A DNA stretch of 64,000 nucleotides from Oxyruncus cristatus. Its lineage: Eukaryota; Chordata; Aves; Passeriformes; Cotingidae. The DNA lies in NCBI GenBank assembly GCA_013399855.1, contig VXAY01002116.1, forward strand, positions 1 to 64,000, in the 5' to 3' direction. Position numbers and translations under genes: made by a program. The first letter of the stretch is position 1. The number at the start of each line of letters is the position of its first letter. The notes beneath the pieces were generated by a model that saw only the letters and a list, made by a program, of their open reading frames with translations, was not told the DNA's origin and did no database searches. This document shows, one piece after another, positions 1 through 11,490 of this stretch.

Positions 1-14
1 CTATGATTCTATGA
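1..14 (+). repeat. CR1 3' tail cut by window edge
   Basis: The window opens inside two ATTCTATG-type octamers, the 3' end microsatellite of CR1 LINEs. The body of the element must lie left of the window. Orientation is plus because the octamer reads ATTCTATG on this strand. Confidence 0.65.
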
Positions 15-920
15 TATTTCAGTAGAAGATTAAAGACCTTAACAGATGTTTATTTCTAGAGCACTGCACACCTTTTTATATTCCTCTCATTCCATTATGT
101 TCCAGGAATAAGAATCTCATATATTTTCTCTCTTTCTATATAATCTGTTACTTACTCTGTTATTTTTCTCTAACTCCTCTGTTCTTTTGGAGATGGAGTC
201 ATCAGGACAGCATATCATATACAATCTGTGGATGCACCATCGATTTAGAGAGTTGTGTAATAATACTTACTATTATTTTAGCCTCCTTTTGAGGCAGTTC
301 CTAGCATCTTGCTTGCCTACAAAACACCGGTGTAATATTTACATTGAACTGACACTGATGATTCAGAACTCTCTTTTCTTGGAGGGAATAGCCAATCCAA
401 AGTTCATCAGGGCTTACTGTCCTGTACGGTCATTCTTTGATTTGGTCCCAGCCTGAAAGTCTGGATTTTGTACTTTTTAACTACTTATGTGAACAAAACA
501 TATCATGTTCTTCAGTGCCCTGAGGAATTCCTTAAAAATATTTCTTTTAGCAATGTTGTGCACCAACAAGAGGAAATGATGAAGAGAATAACACAGCTGC
601 CAGCCAAGAAGCAAACCCAAACCAGACTCTTGCCATTATCACAGTTTTTTGAACTAATGCAGATCACTGTGCATCCTTGCAAGTATTCTGATCTGGTGCT
701 CAGAGAGGAGGGAAAATTTCTTTTGCCATTTTAGTGTCCCAAGGGGTGATAGGTGACAGTACTGTTGGTTATGAGGAAGCAGAGAGCAAGGTTTTGCAGA
801 GCAGAATGTCCTCTAAAAGATTGTAATCATACAGAAAGAAATAGATTTGCAAAGTCTGCCCCAATCACATAGGATGGAGATTCTCATCATGGGTAAAGTT
901 GAGGGATTTTATCTATTAAC
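15..920. other. Unique AT-rich sequence, no gene seen
   Basis: About 0.9 kb with no repeat family I recognise. Two open frames of under 90 codons (187-456, 468-734) have no recognisable domain and no convincing splice context. I see no regulatory signal I would defend. Confidence 0.5.
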
Positions 921-1202
921 AAGGGCATAGAGTGCAGGACAAGCGGTAATGGCTTCCAGCTGAAAGAGGATAGGTTTAGATTAGATATTAGGAAAAAAAT
1001 CTTTATTGTGAGGGTGATGAGGAACCAGAAGAAGTTGCCCAGAGAAGCTGTGACTGCCACACCCCTGGAAGCATTCCAGGCCAGGTTGGATGGGGCTCTG
1101 AGTAACCTGGTCTAGTGGAAGATTTCCCTGCCCACAGCAGAGGAGATTGGAACTAGGTGATCTTTAAAGTCTCTTCCAACCCAGACCATTCTGTGATTCT
1201 AT
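921..1202 (+). repeat. CR1 LINE fragment, 3' end
   Basis: Plus-strand 3' segment of a CR1 non-LTR retrotransposon, about 280 bp. Diagnostic blocks appear in CR1 order: 'ggtttagattagatattagg', 'gttgcccagagaagctgtg', 'aggccaggttggatggggct', 'gtaacctggtctagtgg' and 'ctcttccaacccagacc' followed by 'attctgtgattct'. It is 5'-truncated, as most CR1 copies are, and keeps no reverse transcriptase sequence. Moderate decay suggests an old, inactive copy. Confidence 0.92.
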
Positions 1203-2530
1203 TTTTAGGGGATCTCAATGGATCTTCTCATCCCCCACATCTACTATGTCATAGTAATTCACTTGTCATGTGGCTGCATGGATAACTTGCAATCCATGTG
1301 CCTTAAGGTGAGGACCATAACCAGCAATCCCTGTGATCCTGTGATCCCTGTGATTCTGTGTTGCAGGCTACCGAGATTTCCCTTCCATTTTCTTGCTTGA
1401 AAAGAGGTATCAGAGATTCCCTGGTGGGACAAAAGAGGAGAGTTTGAAAACAAACTTGGAAACAGCAACTTTCCGAATTCCTGAGCTGAAAATGGAGCAC
1501 CTGGAAGATGCAAATACATGATGCAAGAGAATGCTAGCAACAGTCAAAAAGTCAGAAAGCATTCTGACACTGAAAGAATGCCAGGGAATAGGATGATCCA
1601 GGATCCAGTTAGAAGTCAGAATACGTTAATTAATTATATGGGTTTTTTTTCTGAGGTTATTTTTTTCTCACTCATAACCCCCTAAACCATATGAAATCTA
1701 GAATCTTTGGAGGCTACAAGGTTAAACTTCCAAGAGAATTCATTAATAACCTGCTTCTGTTCCAGCATAAGGGACAAACTTTTCTCTGAGCTGTGATGGT
1801 ATAAATCAGGGTCATCTTCCTCTGAGTCAGTGAAAAAGTAGCATTGGAACATCTGAGAGGGTGAGATCAGTATCAAGCACAAGGTGTTTTACCTGACAAA
1901 TGGTATATTGTTTAATGTGCAACTCTCCAGGGTCTCAGAAATTGCTTTGTTCGTTGTTATATAGATCATTGTCCTAAGTCTTTCTGCAGTTCACTTTTAC
2001 CATTTCAAGTTATCTTCCCAAATTCCCCCGCTTACCAGACCCTGAGCCCCTAACAGCTGTGTGGTGTGTGGAATATGAATAATTTTTTACAATATTGCTT
2101 GGCTGGCAACCAGACTTTTCCCTAGCCCTGCTTCTTCTGCCATGGGATTCCCCTCTTGCACTGCTATTTTACACTCACAGTAACTCAGAAATATATAATC
2201 AGACAGAAATGTGTATTTTTTAATATAGATATAAAACCCTGGGACAAACTGCTTAAGTCTCACATATAGAATCAGTTTAAACTTTTTGTATTTTTACTGC
2301 TGTAAAGTAAGTACAATGTCACAAAGGAGCTGAGAAGAATACACAGAGGTCACAGTCTCACAGAGCAAATGCACCAGTGCTGCATTTAAGTACAGGGACA
2401 GAATAAGCCCAAGTTAACTATTCACTTGTTGTCTCTAACCTGCTATTTTAAGCTTAACAGACTTTATAAGCTAAATCAGGAAAGGCAGTGGAGAATGTAC
2501 AGTAAAGAACAATGCAGTTGTATGACAAGG
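1203..2530. other. Unique sequence with a short octamer-like tract
   Basis: Mostly unremarkable AT-rich DNA. The one patterned patch is at about 1328-1360, where CTGTGATC/CTGTGATT units repeat about four times. It resembles a CR1 tail but no CR1 body precedes it. Overlapping open frames at 1218-1400 (+) and 1259-1540 (-) look like chance. Confidence 0.45.
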
Positions 2531-2583
2531 AGATGGATTAGATAGACCTAATACACCTCTTCCAACTCGAAAATCTATGATTG
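2531..2583 (+). repeat. Degraded CR1 3' tip
   Basis: A roughly 50-bp remnant reading 'agatggattagatagacc', then 'ctcttccaactc', then 'aatctatgattg'. This follows the last 50 bases of CR1 (gattggactagatgatc, ccttccaaccc, attctatgatt). It is short and diverged, so the call is tentative. Confidence 0.5.
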
Positions 2584-4537
2584 TAGAAAATAGTGCATCT
2601 GAGCACAGTTCGAGTATTTATTTCTATTTCCAGTGACTTAAAAAGGCAGAGAAAATCTTCCTTCAGCCCTAACAATTCTCTTCTTCTGTATCCCCTTGTC
2701 TACTACAAAAAATGTTGGTGTCTTCATACATGTGGGTTTTTTCACTGCAATTTATTTTGTTTTATTTTCTTTTGTTTGCTTGTTTATTTGACAAAAGGGG
2801 CACCTGAGCTCTGCAGCACTTGACTGACAAGGTTGGGAAGTGACAAATAGACTGAAATAAAGAATATACATGCAGCTGGATTCACAATGGTACGATAGAT
2901 GACAAAGTCACTGGCTGGGATCCATGTTCCAAAAGAGGTGGAGGAAGCTCAGTGTGTCTTCTACATTGCCAAGAGACGAAATCTCCCCAGAACAGCCTAC
3001 ACTGACCCTTTGTAATGGGATGGTAGGTTAGAACTAAAGGATCAAATCGTTGTTTAATCCACATACTTGCAAAAGTTATTGAAAAGGTCAAGGCACTTCT
3101 ACTCACAGAGGAAAGAACAGCCTATGCAGAAGCAACCCCAGCAGGTTGGTCAGAGGAAATACATAAAATAAGGAATAGGTGACGTCTTGAGTTTGCTGTG
3201 CACAACACAGAGGGCAGAGCAGCTGTGCTGTTGGACAAATGTCTGTGGGGCCAGAGACTGCACCTAAAAATTATTCTACTCAACTAGAAAAACAAATAAG
3301 ACACACACAGACCTAGATTCAACTAATTAAATGACTAACACTTAGATGATATTTTCAGGAAGATGTCCTGAAGTAGACAGAATAGGTTGGAGGAATCATG
3401 CTTTAAGATTGTCTATTAGGGACATTTTTGATGAGCTGAAAAGTCTAGAGGTAGCTGTGTATATACCAGTTGTCTAAATTTACATTAGATGAATCACAGT
3501 GCCTGGTTTTATCTGCCCTATATACAGGACTTTTGACAAAAAGATGGTTTTGTCACTCGTGGGTATCAGCAGAGTACTGCATGTTCTCTACTGTATGAGT
3601 GGAAGAAGGCAGGAAGGGAGACGAGGGGAAGAGAAGGGAGGGGAAGGAGGGAAGGAATTCACTTGCAGTAAAATGCAAAATCCCAATAGAAAAAAACACA
3701 TAAAAATATTTGGCATCTGCCTACATATGCAGGACAGAGGCTATGTATTTGTAGAGGATTATTTAAGTAATAAATAAGTTTTTTTCTTTAAAGAAAGTAC
3801 AGTTTTTCCTGCCAAAATTAGCTAGGAAGACACTAAGGGGGCTGCAGTTGTTTGCACAAATACCTGGAAATTTTTCTATTCTGCTCCTGTGCTGTTTTGG
3901 ACCACAAAATCTATCTAAAACAGTATGGCAGTGCTGACATTAGAATTTAAGAAGTCTAATATTCTGACGAGAATAATTTTCCTGCCTTCACCCGGAAACC
4001 AAAACCTTTATGCTGAAGGTGTTCACTAGCACAACAAACAGTAGACAACACCAATGAAATAAATATTTGCTCCCTAGTTACTGAGTAGAATCCAAGACAT
4101 GTGACAGTGACAAGTATGTTGATGTGAGGACCAAGACATGGCCATGCTGTAGGTGTATTTCCTTGGTCTAATTCATCAATGAATTCCCTGAGGAGAAATC
4201 AGTCTTTGAACTGACCCATGCAATCAGTCATCAGGTCTAGGCTGCAGGTATCTTTCAGCTGCACTATTTTAATCCCTATAGCATTTTATTCTAGTGGAGT
4301 GATTTTAAAAATTGTATTTATTTTTCCTGTCAGTTAATCTTGCAAGACAAAGGTAGCTGGAGGTGAAGTATTTTGTTCTAATTCTATGCTCTATTTCAAT
4401 AATTCTGTGGAATTATTTTTTTTGGCAGACAGGAGCTTATATTTTCCTCAGATTATGATTTTGTTTTGTTGTTTTCCAGTCTTTGCTGCAGTTAAAACTA
4501 AACTTTGTCCACATAATGTGTTCATAACTAAATCAAG
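2584..4537. other. Unique sequence with purine-rich G-run tract
   Basis: Holds a purine-rich stretch at about 3600-3656 with four G runs (listed separately). The block at 2882-3250 has an open minus frame (2882-3106), but its peptide matches nothing I know. No exon, promoter or RNA gene is supported here. Confidence 0.45.
3616..3643 (+). other. Potential G-quadruplex motif
   Basis: Four runs of three or four G at 3616-3618, 3625-3628, 3636-3638 and 3640-3643, with loops of 6, 7 and 1 bases. This meets the usual G3+N1-7 rule. It sits in a purine-rich tract. Folding or function is not shown by sequence alone. Confidence 0.5.
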
Positions 4538-4768
4538 AAGGTTTTTTACAACACTGGCACAGGTCGCCCAGGGAGGTGGTAGATGCTCCATCCCTGGAAA
4601 TATTCAAGGTCGTGTTGGACAGGGCTCTGAGTAACCTGGTCTAGTGGAAGATGTCCCTGTTCATTGAAATGTGTTTGGGCTAGATGACCTAAAGGTCCCC
4701 TACAACCCAAACTATTCTATGATTCTATGATTCTATGATTCTATGATTCTATGATTCTATGATTCCAT
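4538..4768 (+). repeat. CR1 LINE fragment with octamer tail
   Basis: Plus-strand CR1 3' end of about 230 bp. It carries 'cgcccagggaggtgg', 'atgctccatccctggaaat', 'gggctctgagtaacctgg' and 'cctacaacccaaactattc', then six to seven perfect or near-perfect ATTCTATG units at about 4723-4768. The long uniform octamer tail is either a fresh feature or a microsatellite expansion after insertion. 5'-truncated, no coding part. Confidence 0.95.
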
Positions 4769-7156
4769 TCTCTGTTTGTGAGGCCAGCTGGCATGCAACA
4801 GCCTCTCTCTGAGCTATTAAACTTCTCAATCTCTAAGGAGCATGGCCATACACAAACTTGTTGTTGCGAGCAGTTTCTTGCTCGTACTAACTCCAAGACA
4901 TACCAGGGCTTTTTTTTGGGTCAGTGCTTGCTGAGGGGAGGCACAACCAAGATGTTGGAGGTCAGTCTGACCTGCAGACTTTGCATGGTCCTCTCTGGAG
5001 GTCTTCTGCAAGTGCCACCAGCTCTTTGGAGAGGTGCATTTGTGATGGGAGAGAGCCGGGTCAAGAGGTGCAGAAATACAACAGAGCTCACCAAGCAAGA
5101 CAGATCTGCTAATTTTGAAGGATGAGGGCAGCTAATTCCTGCTGAGCCTGCAGCCAGGCTGGGAACATGTTTTTGTGAGAGCTGGAAGGGTACAGTGAAC
5201 TATGGAACACTCAGTAGTTAATTTTTTCTGGTTCTGGTGGAGACCGATTCAGAGTAAAATTTCAAGTTAATTGGATCAGCCTCTCAAAGTCACTAATAAG
5301 GGAAGAACAGTGCCCAGCCTCTTATTGGATTATATATTAGGCACAATGAGTGTCATGCAGCAAGTAAATTCCCATTTTTATCATAAAACAGGCAGTGAGG
5401 ACTCCCATTTTTTTTCTCTTCAGGGAATTTTTCAATGCCAGCTTTGTAAACTTCATTCAGAGCCAAAGAATAGTTTAAAAACCTAGTAGTGGTAAAGAAA
5501 GAGTTTTCAAAGAGAAATTCCCTGCAAGTACAGTGCCATTGTTGTGCTACATTTCCTTTTGAAGTGCCAGCAAGAAACAATTAAGGAGCAGTACTTGTAA
5601 TGTATAATTGATGGTTTGCAGGTATCCAGAAACTTGGAGCAATTAGGCCCAGGGTGCAACATTACTTATTCATCACCATCTGGAACTTATAACTTTATAA
5701 GCCTTGCTATAGTTTATGTTTGTCTGGCAGAAATGGCAAGTTTAGCATTTAAGTGCTGCATTGTGCTGCAGAAGGTAAATATTTAATGGTGTCCCGACAT
5801 AATGCAGCTGACTGGGACAAGATGAACATGTTGTGTGGTCAGAACACACCAGCATGTGGAATTGCAAAGTATAAGGAAGAGAATGCTCTTTTGAGAGTAG
5901 GAGGACAGAGAATACTTCCAAACAAATCCAGAGCATTTCTATTGCACCAATAGAAAGATGTGGCATTGATCCTTGGGTCACAGAATACAATAACTTGTAA
6001 CAGCTGGGATTCAACTTTAGATATGATTCAGGTGGGTGAAAGAGTCTCACACTTTCTTCTTTGATGTTAGAGTAGAAGTAGACTAAAGATGGATAGGAAA
6101 TTTTGGAGAAAATGTTTTCTTTTTAAAAAAAATATGATTTTATCAAGCATCAAACCTGTCCTAGTTACTGTTTTGACAATTTTCCTGCTGGAAAACAAAA
6201 CAAAATCAAATCAAACCAAACCCCAACCAAAAACAGAAATAAAAAGGAAAACAAAAGCAAACTAAAAGTCTGGAAATATAATTTTTTTCTTCAAAATTTT
6301 CTAAAGGGTATAGTTCCTTCTTGGGAAGAGAATTAATTTTTTTCTTTGTGTAACCCCCATCAAAGAGCAAAAATTGGGTGAAACCTTCTGCCTGGATCTT
6401 TTCCAACATTCTCAAGATCCTGAGTTCAAAGTCATGTTCAAGAGATTGGCTTGATTTGTGACCAAAAAAATTCTTACAGCATTGAAATTCTCATGATTCT
6501 GGAAGATCCGTTTCTGCTCTACTCTGATCTGGCAACCAACCCAGACTCAGGTGAGATGACTGGCAGTGGATTGCTCTGCTTCTCCTCCAACCAGCACACA
6601 GAGAGGAATCTGCAGTTAACAACTACCTTTTAAAGAAGTTTGGAAAGATTAATTGATTTCTCTGTGCTGTCACCTGTCTCACAGATCCTAACATGTACAT
6701 CCAAACAGCTTGAAGTATTCTGGACATACATGGAGGATGATAATGTTATGCCTTAATGCCTGGTCTAGGTTCATTCAATGTCCAGTGGTGTAAAGCATCT
6801 GTAGAGGTAAGATAAAGGTCTACTTTTAACCATTCACATTGAACAGGTCCACGTAGGACACAATTGCAATGAATGGCATCATGCAGTAGATTTTATTTAC
6901 TGGATGAATGTTGTCTTATCTTGTTATCAAACTGAATGAAACAAATGTTCAATTTCCTATTTTTATTTATTATTCCTGAATTACTTAGTTACCATCTTAT
7001 TTATCCATTTCATTGATTTGCTTGATTTGTTTCAAATGTCGTCACCTAAATCTACAGTTTTGCAAACAAATTGGACTTTCTTCTGCAACTAAGTTTATAC
7101 ATCAACCCTTTCGTTCATTCTTATGGTTCTGACTCTTGAATCAGTCTACACACGGA
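4769..7156. other. Unique sequence with one splice-bounded segment
   Basis: No repeat family recognised apart from an A/C-rich low-complexity patch at 6193-6262. A 115-codon open frame at 4778-5125 (+) has no domain I recognise and no clear splice signals. The segment 6480-6550 is listed separately as an exon candidate. Confidence 0.45.
6480..6550 (+). other. Low-confidence exon candidate
   Basis: A 71-nt segment preceded by 'ttcttacag' and followed by CAG|GTGAGA, a near-consensus 5' splice site. One frame is open through it (one leading base, 23 codons, one trailing base) and encodes a peptide starting IEILMILEDPFLL and ending ATNPDS. The pyrimidine tract upstream is poor, with a run of A just before it. 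Its exit phase (1) is compatible with the entry phase of the candidate at 34419-34507, which has a one in three chance by luck. I recognise no protein family. It may be chance. Confidence 0.15.
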
Positions 7157-7422
7157 TAGAATTATAGAATGGTTTGGGTTGGAAGGGACCTTGAAGATCA
7201 TTTTGTCCCACCCCACCCTCTGCCAGCAGGGATGCCATTTACCAGATCAGGTTGCTCAAAGCCCCACCCAACCTGGTCTTGAACACTTTCAGGGATGGGA
7301 CATCCACAACCTCTCTGGGCAACCTGTTCCACTGCTTCTCCACTCTCTGAGTATAGAATTTCTTCCTAACAACTAAATCTAAACATGCCTTCTTTCAGTT
7401 TAAAACTACTGCCCCTTGAATA
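7157..7422 (-). repeat. CR1 LINE fragment, minus strand
   Basis: About 265 bp of CR1 3' end in reverse orientation. It opens with 'atagaattatagaatggtt', then 'gggttggaagggaccttga', 'ccaacctggtcttgaacac', 'ctctctgggcaacctgttcc' and 'agaatttcttcctaac'. It stops at 'gccccttgaatagagcatga', so it is 5'-truncated. The short minus-sense tail replaces a poly(A). Confidence 0.95.
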
Positions 7423-8088
7423 GAGCATGATATTGCCAGCATGAGTTTCAAAATATTGCCTGGCCTGGTTATAGCTTCAGTTCCTGAAACCCAGTGATGA
7501 CAAAAAAATGCTTCAGTTTTCATGGTTACATAGAAAACCCCAAAAAAGTGACCTATAAATGCTCAAAGACTGGAAGTGAATGAAAGTAACACTTTTACTT
7601 GGATTGTTATTGCTATAATCTCCTAATTTATTGGGGAGATCAGCGCATGATGTGTAACTGTTTGAGGATAATAATAATTAGACTCTCCCCTGTTCAACAT
7701 TTTATCTAACAATATTACAACCCTAACTGAAGCCCTGAGCAAAGAGAAACTTGTCTTTGCTTTCTCATGTACTGCTGTAGATGAGATTAAAAGTATGCAT
7801 TATTAGTATAGCAGCGCAGATTGTTATTCTCTCCAAAGTGCCTTAAGCATCATTTATTAGCATCACTAAAACATTTAACAGCACTTTTTAAAATTTGCAG
7901 GAAAGGAAAATCTATTCTATTTCAACTGCAATTTCCACCTGGTAGATGGTCCTGTTCGGGGCAGGACTGATTTACATTGGTGCCTTATGTTTTCAAACGT
8001 TTTGTGTACAGTGGCTGAGCACAGAGACATACATCAGGTGAAGCTGGAGAGTAGCAGTGTTTATCACAGCAGGCTCAGGGGTTGATTA
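7423..8088. other. Unique AT-rich sequence
   Basis: No repeat or gene seen. The part from about 7610 to 7875 is rich in TAAT and ATTA motifs (for example 'ggataataataattagac' and 'catttattagcatcac') without low-complexity structure, the texture often found in conserved non-coding elements. Only an alignment could show conservation. Confidence 0.35.
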
Positions 8089-8296
8089 AGGTCTCTCCAG
8101 CCCTGACACTAGGTAGCAGCTGCCAAGGTCTCTATTATCCTATATAATCCTTTTTTTTTTTTTTTTTTTTTTTTAAAGTCAGTGAAAACAGTGTTNAGGT
8201 CTCTCCAGCCCTGACACTAGGTAGCAGCTGCCAAGGTCTCTATTATCCTATATAATCCTTTTTTTTTTTTTTTAAAAAGTCAGTGTACACAGTGTT
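8089..8296. repeat. 100-bp tandem duplication joined by a single N
   Basis: Positions 8089-8195 and 8197-8296 are two copies of the same unit, starting 'aggtctctccagccctgac' and ending 'cagtgtt'. They are joined by one ambiguous base at 8196. The copies differ mainly in the poly(T) inside them: 24 T at 8151-8174 against 15 T at 8259-8273, plus a few bases after it. Two near-identical copies meeting at an N, each with a homopolymer, is what a misjoined gap or unresolved heterozygous allele looks like. A true recent tandem duplication is possible. Confidence 0.9.
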
Positions 8297-8512
8297 TGTG
8301 CAGGAGAATTCACTGTCATGAATCGGATGCAGTGCTGCAGTGATCTCCAGACTGAGTCTACTGAGAGAGTCAAAAAGCCTGATCTGGACTGACATCAGCA
8401 CCATCCCAGAAAAAAAAAAAACACCTTTGCAGAGGAGGAAAAGCACAGCAGAGGACTTCACTGCTCAAACGCAGTGGCTCCCTCTCCATTTTCAGAGGAG
8501 CCAGAGGCTGTG

Positions 8513-8550
8513 GTCCTTCCCAGCCTTACCCATTCTGTGATTCTGTGATC
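8513..8550 (+). repeat. Probable CR1 3' tip
   Basis: Reads 'gtccttcccagccttaccc' followed by 'attctgtgattctgtgatc', which matches the last block and octamer tail of CR1 in plus orientation. Upstream sequence is not clearly CR1, so this may be a very short insertion. Confidence 0.55.
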
Positions 8551-8701
8551 TACTTTGGAGGTAACCATCCTTCAGGGAAGAGAAAATAGAGCTTTTCTTC
8601 ATCACAAAGCACTGTGTCCCCAGCATCCAACACTATGTCACAGCTGTGCTGCATAGGATACTGTGTGTGTGCTTGAATCCAATGGGATCTTTGGTCTTCA
8701 G

Positions 8702-8944
8702 GGAAAGTTTAACACTTCCCAGAGCTTCAGAAATCAAGGGACTAGCATGGATAGCCAGATTGTCACAGAGAATTTCTCCTGCTCCTGCCCTCACTCAAGA
8801 TTCCTGTATGATCCCACCACTCTTGAAACAGGGAAAATCTCCCTGAGAACTACACAGCCCATTGCTGACCAGCCTAGACAGAGCAGAGATGTTCCTGTTT
8901 CCCATGTTGGCTGCATGCCAGCCGGGATGGATCAAAGGATTTGA
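8702..8944 (+). other. Open segment after a good 3' splice site
   Basis: The site 'ctttggtcttcag' at 8689-8701 is a reasonable 3' splice site. From 8702 a frame stays open for 80 codons to a TGA at 8942-8944, beginning GKFNTSQSF and ending PAGMDQRI. The peptide is rich in S, T and C and I recognise no domain. No polyadenylation signal of the canonical AATAAA type follows closely. Frames of this length occur many times in the window, so a terminal exon is only a possibility. Confidence 0.12.
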
Positions 8945-10963
8945 CACCAGGAACTGCAGCATGGAAAGCTCACCATAAAGGAAAGAAATTGTGAGGCAAT
9001 TGCAGCTGCCAGGGAGAGCTGCAAGAGAACTTCATTTAGACTTTGTTTCAAGAAAGGACAAAATTATGGACACCAACAACTTTTAATGTGTCATAGAGTG
9101 GGCAGGCTGGGCACTCTCATGTCTTGTAAGAGCCCTTGTCATAGATGGTGAGCAAAACAAAACAAAAAAGGAATCTATAAGCATCTTCCAATCTCACATT
9201 ATTTATTAAGAAGAATTAGAATGGAAACATTCAAACTAAAGGAGTTTTGTCCATGGTGATTATTTGCCTATGTCACAGACAAATGTAGGAACAGTTTCCA
9301 ACCTATTCACGAGCTAAACTTCTTCAGCAGGAATGAAACGCAGGCAAAGTGGTGTGTGCTTACACCAGAGACCTGCACTCCTTCTGAAAGGCAGCAACGG
9401 GCTCAGTGGACCACAGTAAATGTAGGAAAATAGGGTCCTGATTGAGAACTGCAAGCAGAAGTATTCCAAAGGAACTTAGCAGGGACATTTGCTCTCATTT
9501 GTTAGCAAACAATGACATTTACTGTCAAGAGCTACTGAGGTCATCAGCTGCCCATCTCCTCCATCGGGTGCCCCCTGGCTATTTTTGGTTGGATTCCCTT
9601 TCATCAGGAGCTACAGACCTGTGCTGTCCTCTAAAGATTAGCTATTGCATCACTTTTCCTTGTGCAGTATTTGTTACACAACTTTTCTTTTTCCAGCCTA
9701 GATTTATTTGTGAAGATCACAGAGGACTGGTTGTGATAAGAGCCCAGAAGCCTTCACTTTGCTTCTGAATTGTTCTTGTTAATTCAGTGCTGATTGAAGA
9801 TTGATACAGCCCTGGAGATCAAAGTCTCTTATTCCCCATGACAGCTCAAGCTCCTCCTAAGGGCACTTTAGGCTTGACCCAGAGGTAGTACAGGTTCCAA
9901 ATCCATTAAGTCCTTCACCCTTTTCGGATGAATCTTGTTGCTGTAAGTTCTAGTAATGGTTTTGTGCTGTAACGCCTGTTCTCCTGAAATTAAACTGTCA
10001 TCTAACTCCTTCTGGTCAGTAGGTTGATCTCAAATCACAACTGAGAGTGCTTTGGAAGTCAGTTCTATTATTTTTCATAATCGTTCAGTTGCTGAACTAC
10101 CCTTTGAGTCTTCAGGTGCAGTCACTGTCAAATTTAACACATACAAGAAAAGTGGCATCGCCTTTCAGTTCATCTCTGTACAAGTAATATCACTGTAAAG
10201 CTACTCAGAACTTGAGATACTTCAAAATCTATGTACAGGAATTTAGATGAATAACACCTTTGAAGTAGAAAGACCAGACCACCTTAGATAAATTGCTTTT
10301 TCACATGTACAAATCAAGTAGTTCACAGTAATAGAGCAACAACATGGCCACAGCAAGTCTTGTTGGGTCAGTCTGTAGTTCATCAAAGAAACAGAATCAC
10401 TTACTCCTAAGTACTTCTAATTATGAAAAGGGGAGGGGGGGTTGTTATTAAAATGTATTTCTTTTATGTGAATACAGATAGACACACAAACACACAATTT
10501 ATTAAGACAATATCCATCTGTTATAGACTTAGGCACAAAAGGAAATCTGTGTGAATTTAAACTCTTCTGCTTTTGCATAGGTGAACCCAAGTTATTCATG
10601 CTTTAATTTCAAAAGAATAATGCTATTTTTAGTCCCATATTTATATTTATTTTTAAATATATATACTTGTTCATGGAGAAATACGTCATTTTACACTGCG
10701 AACTAAATTTCCTTCAGTCTTTTTCTGATACTCCAAGACCTGTAAAGCAATTTTTGCCTCTGGTTTTCAACGGTAGTTGGACATTGGAAGAAGGAACTTT
10801 TCCTTGTTTTTTCTGGAAACCAAGGATTGCAGGGTTGCTTCACACTTGTGAAAGAAGTGCTAAGGAAAATAGGCAGGGGACCATCATCCTAATGTGGTTG
10901 TGAGGAGCACAGGCACGGTTCATAGGCTTTGGAGTATGCACACATTTGATGGGCTGTCACCTT

Positions 10964-11490
10964 CATAGAATCATAGAATCATAAAATCATAAAATCACAA
11001 AATAGTGCGAATTGGAAAGGACCTTGAAGATCACCTAGTTCATACCACCCTGCCATGGGCAGGGACACCTCCCATTAGACAAAGTTGTTCAAAACCTCGT
11101 CCAATCTGGCCTTGAACACTTCCAGGGATGGGGCAGCCACAGCTTCTCTGGGCAACCTGTACCTGGGCTCCACCACCTTCACAGTAAAGAATTTCTTCCT
11201 AATATGTAATCTAAACCTACTCTCAGTCAGTTTGAAGCCATTCTCCCTTCTCCTGTCAGTACATGCCCTTGTAAACAATCTCTCTCCATCTTTCTCGTAG
11301 ACTCCCTTCAGGTACTGGAAGGCTGCAATTAGGTGACCCCAAAGCCTTCTCTCCTCCACTCTGAACAATCCCAACTGTCTCAGCTTTTCCCCACAGCAGA
11401 GCTCCATCCCTCCAATCAAGTTGGTGGCCTCCTCTGGACTCACTCCCACAGGTCCATGTGCTGGGGACCTCAGAGCTGCAGGTGGGATGT
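10964..11490 (-). repeat. CR1 LINE fragment, longest in window
   Basis: About 525 bp of CR1 in minus orientation, the longest copy here. It opens with four to five reverse octamers ('catagaatcatagaatcataa'), then 'ttggaaaggaccttgaag', 'ccatgggcagggacacctcc', 'ccttgaacacttccaggg', 'aagaatttcttcctaatat', 'ggtactggaaggctgca', 'gccttctctcctccactctg' and 'ggcctcctctggactcactc'. It therefore reaches further upstream than its neighbours. A 144-codon minus frame (11075-11509) is CR1 3' sequence read through, not a gene. Confidence 0.97.

Larger units (their letters stand above)
8297..10963. other. Unique sequence with small candidates
   Basis: Contains the likely CR1 tip at 8513-8550 and the open terminal segment 8702-8944, both listed separately. 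The frame at 9442-9768 (108 codons) shows no domain. A G-run at 10431-10441 and AT-rich DNA at 10636-10665 are low complexity. Nothing else is supported. Confidence 0.4.

Noticed and set aside
1328..1360. CTGTGATC repeats considered as a CR1 copy
   Set aside because: No CR1 body precedes them; left as a short tandem patch.
4778..5125. 115-codon plus frame downstream of a CR1 tail
   Set aside because: Comparable frames exist on the other strand and in another plus frame; nothing recognisable in the peptide.
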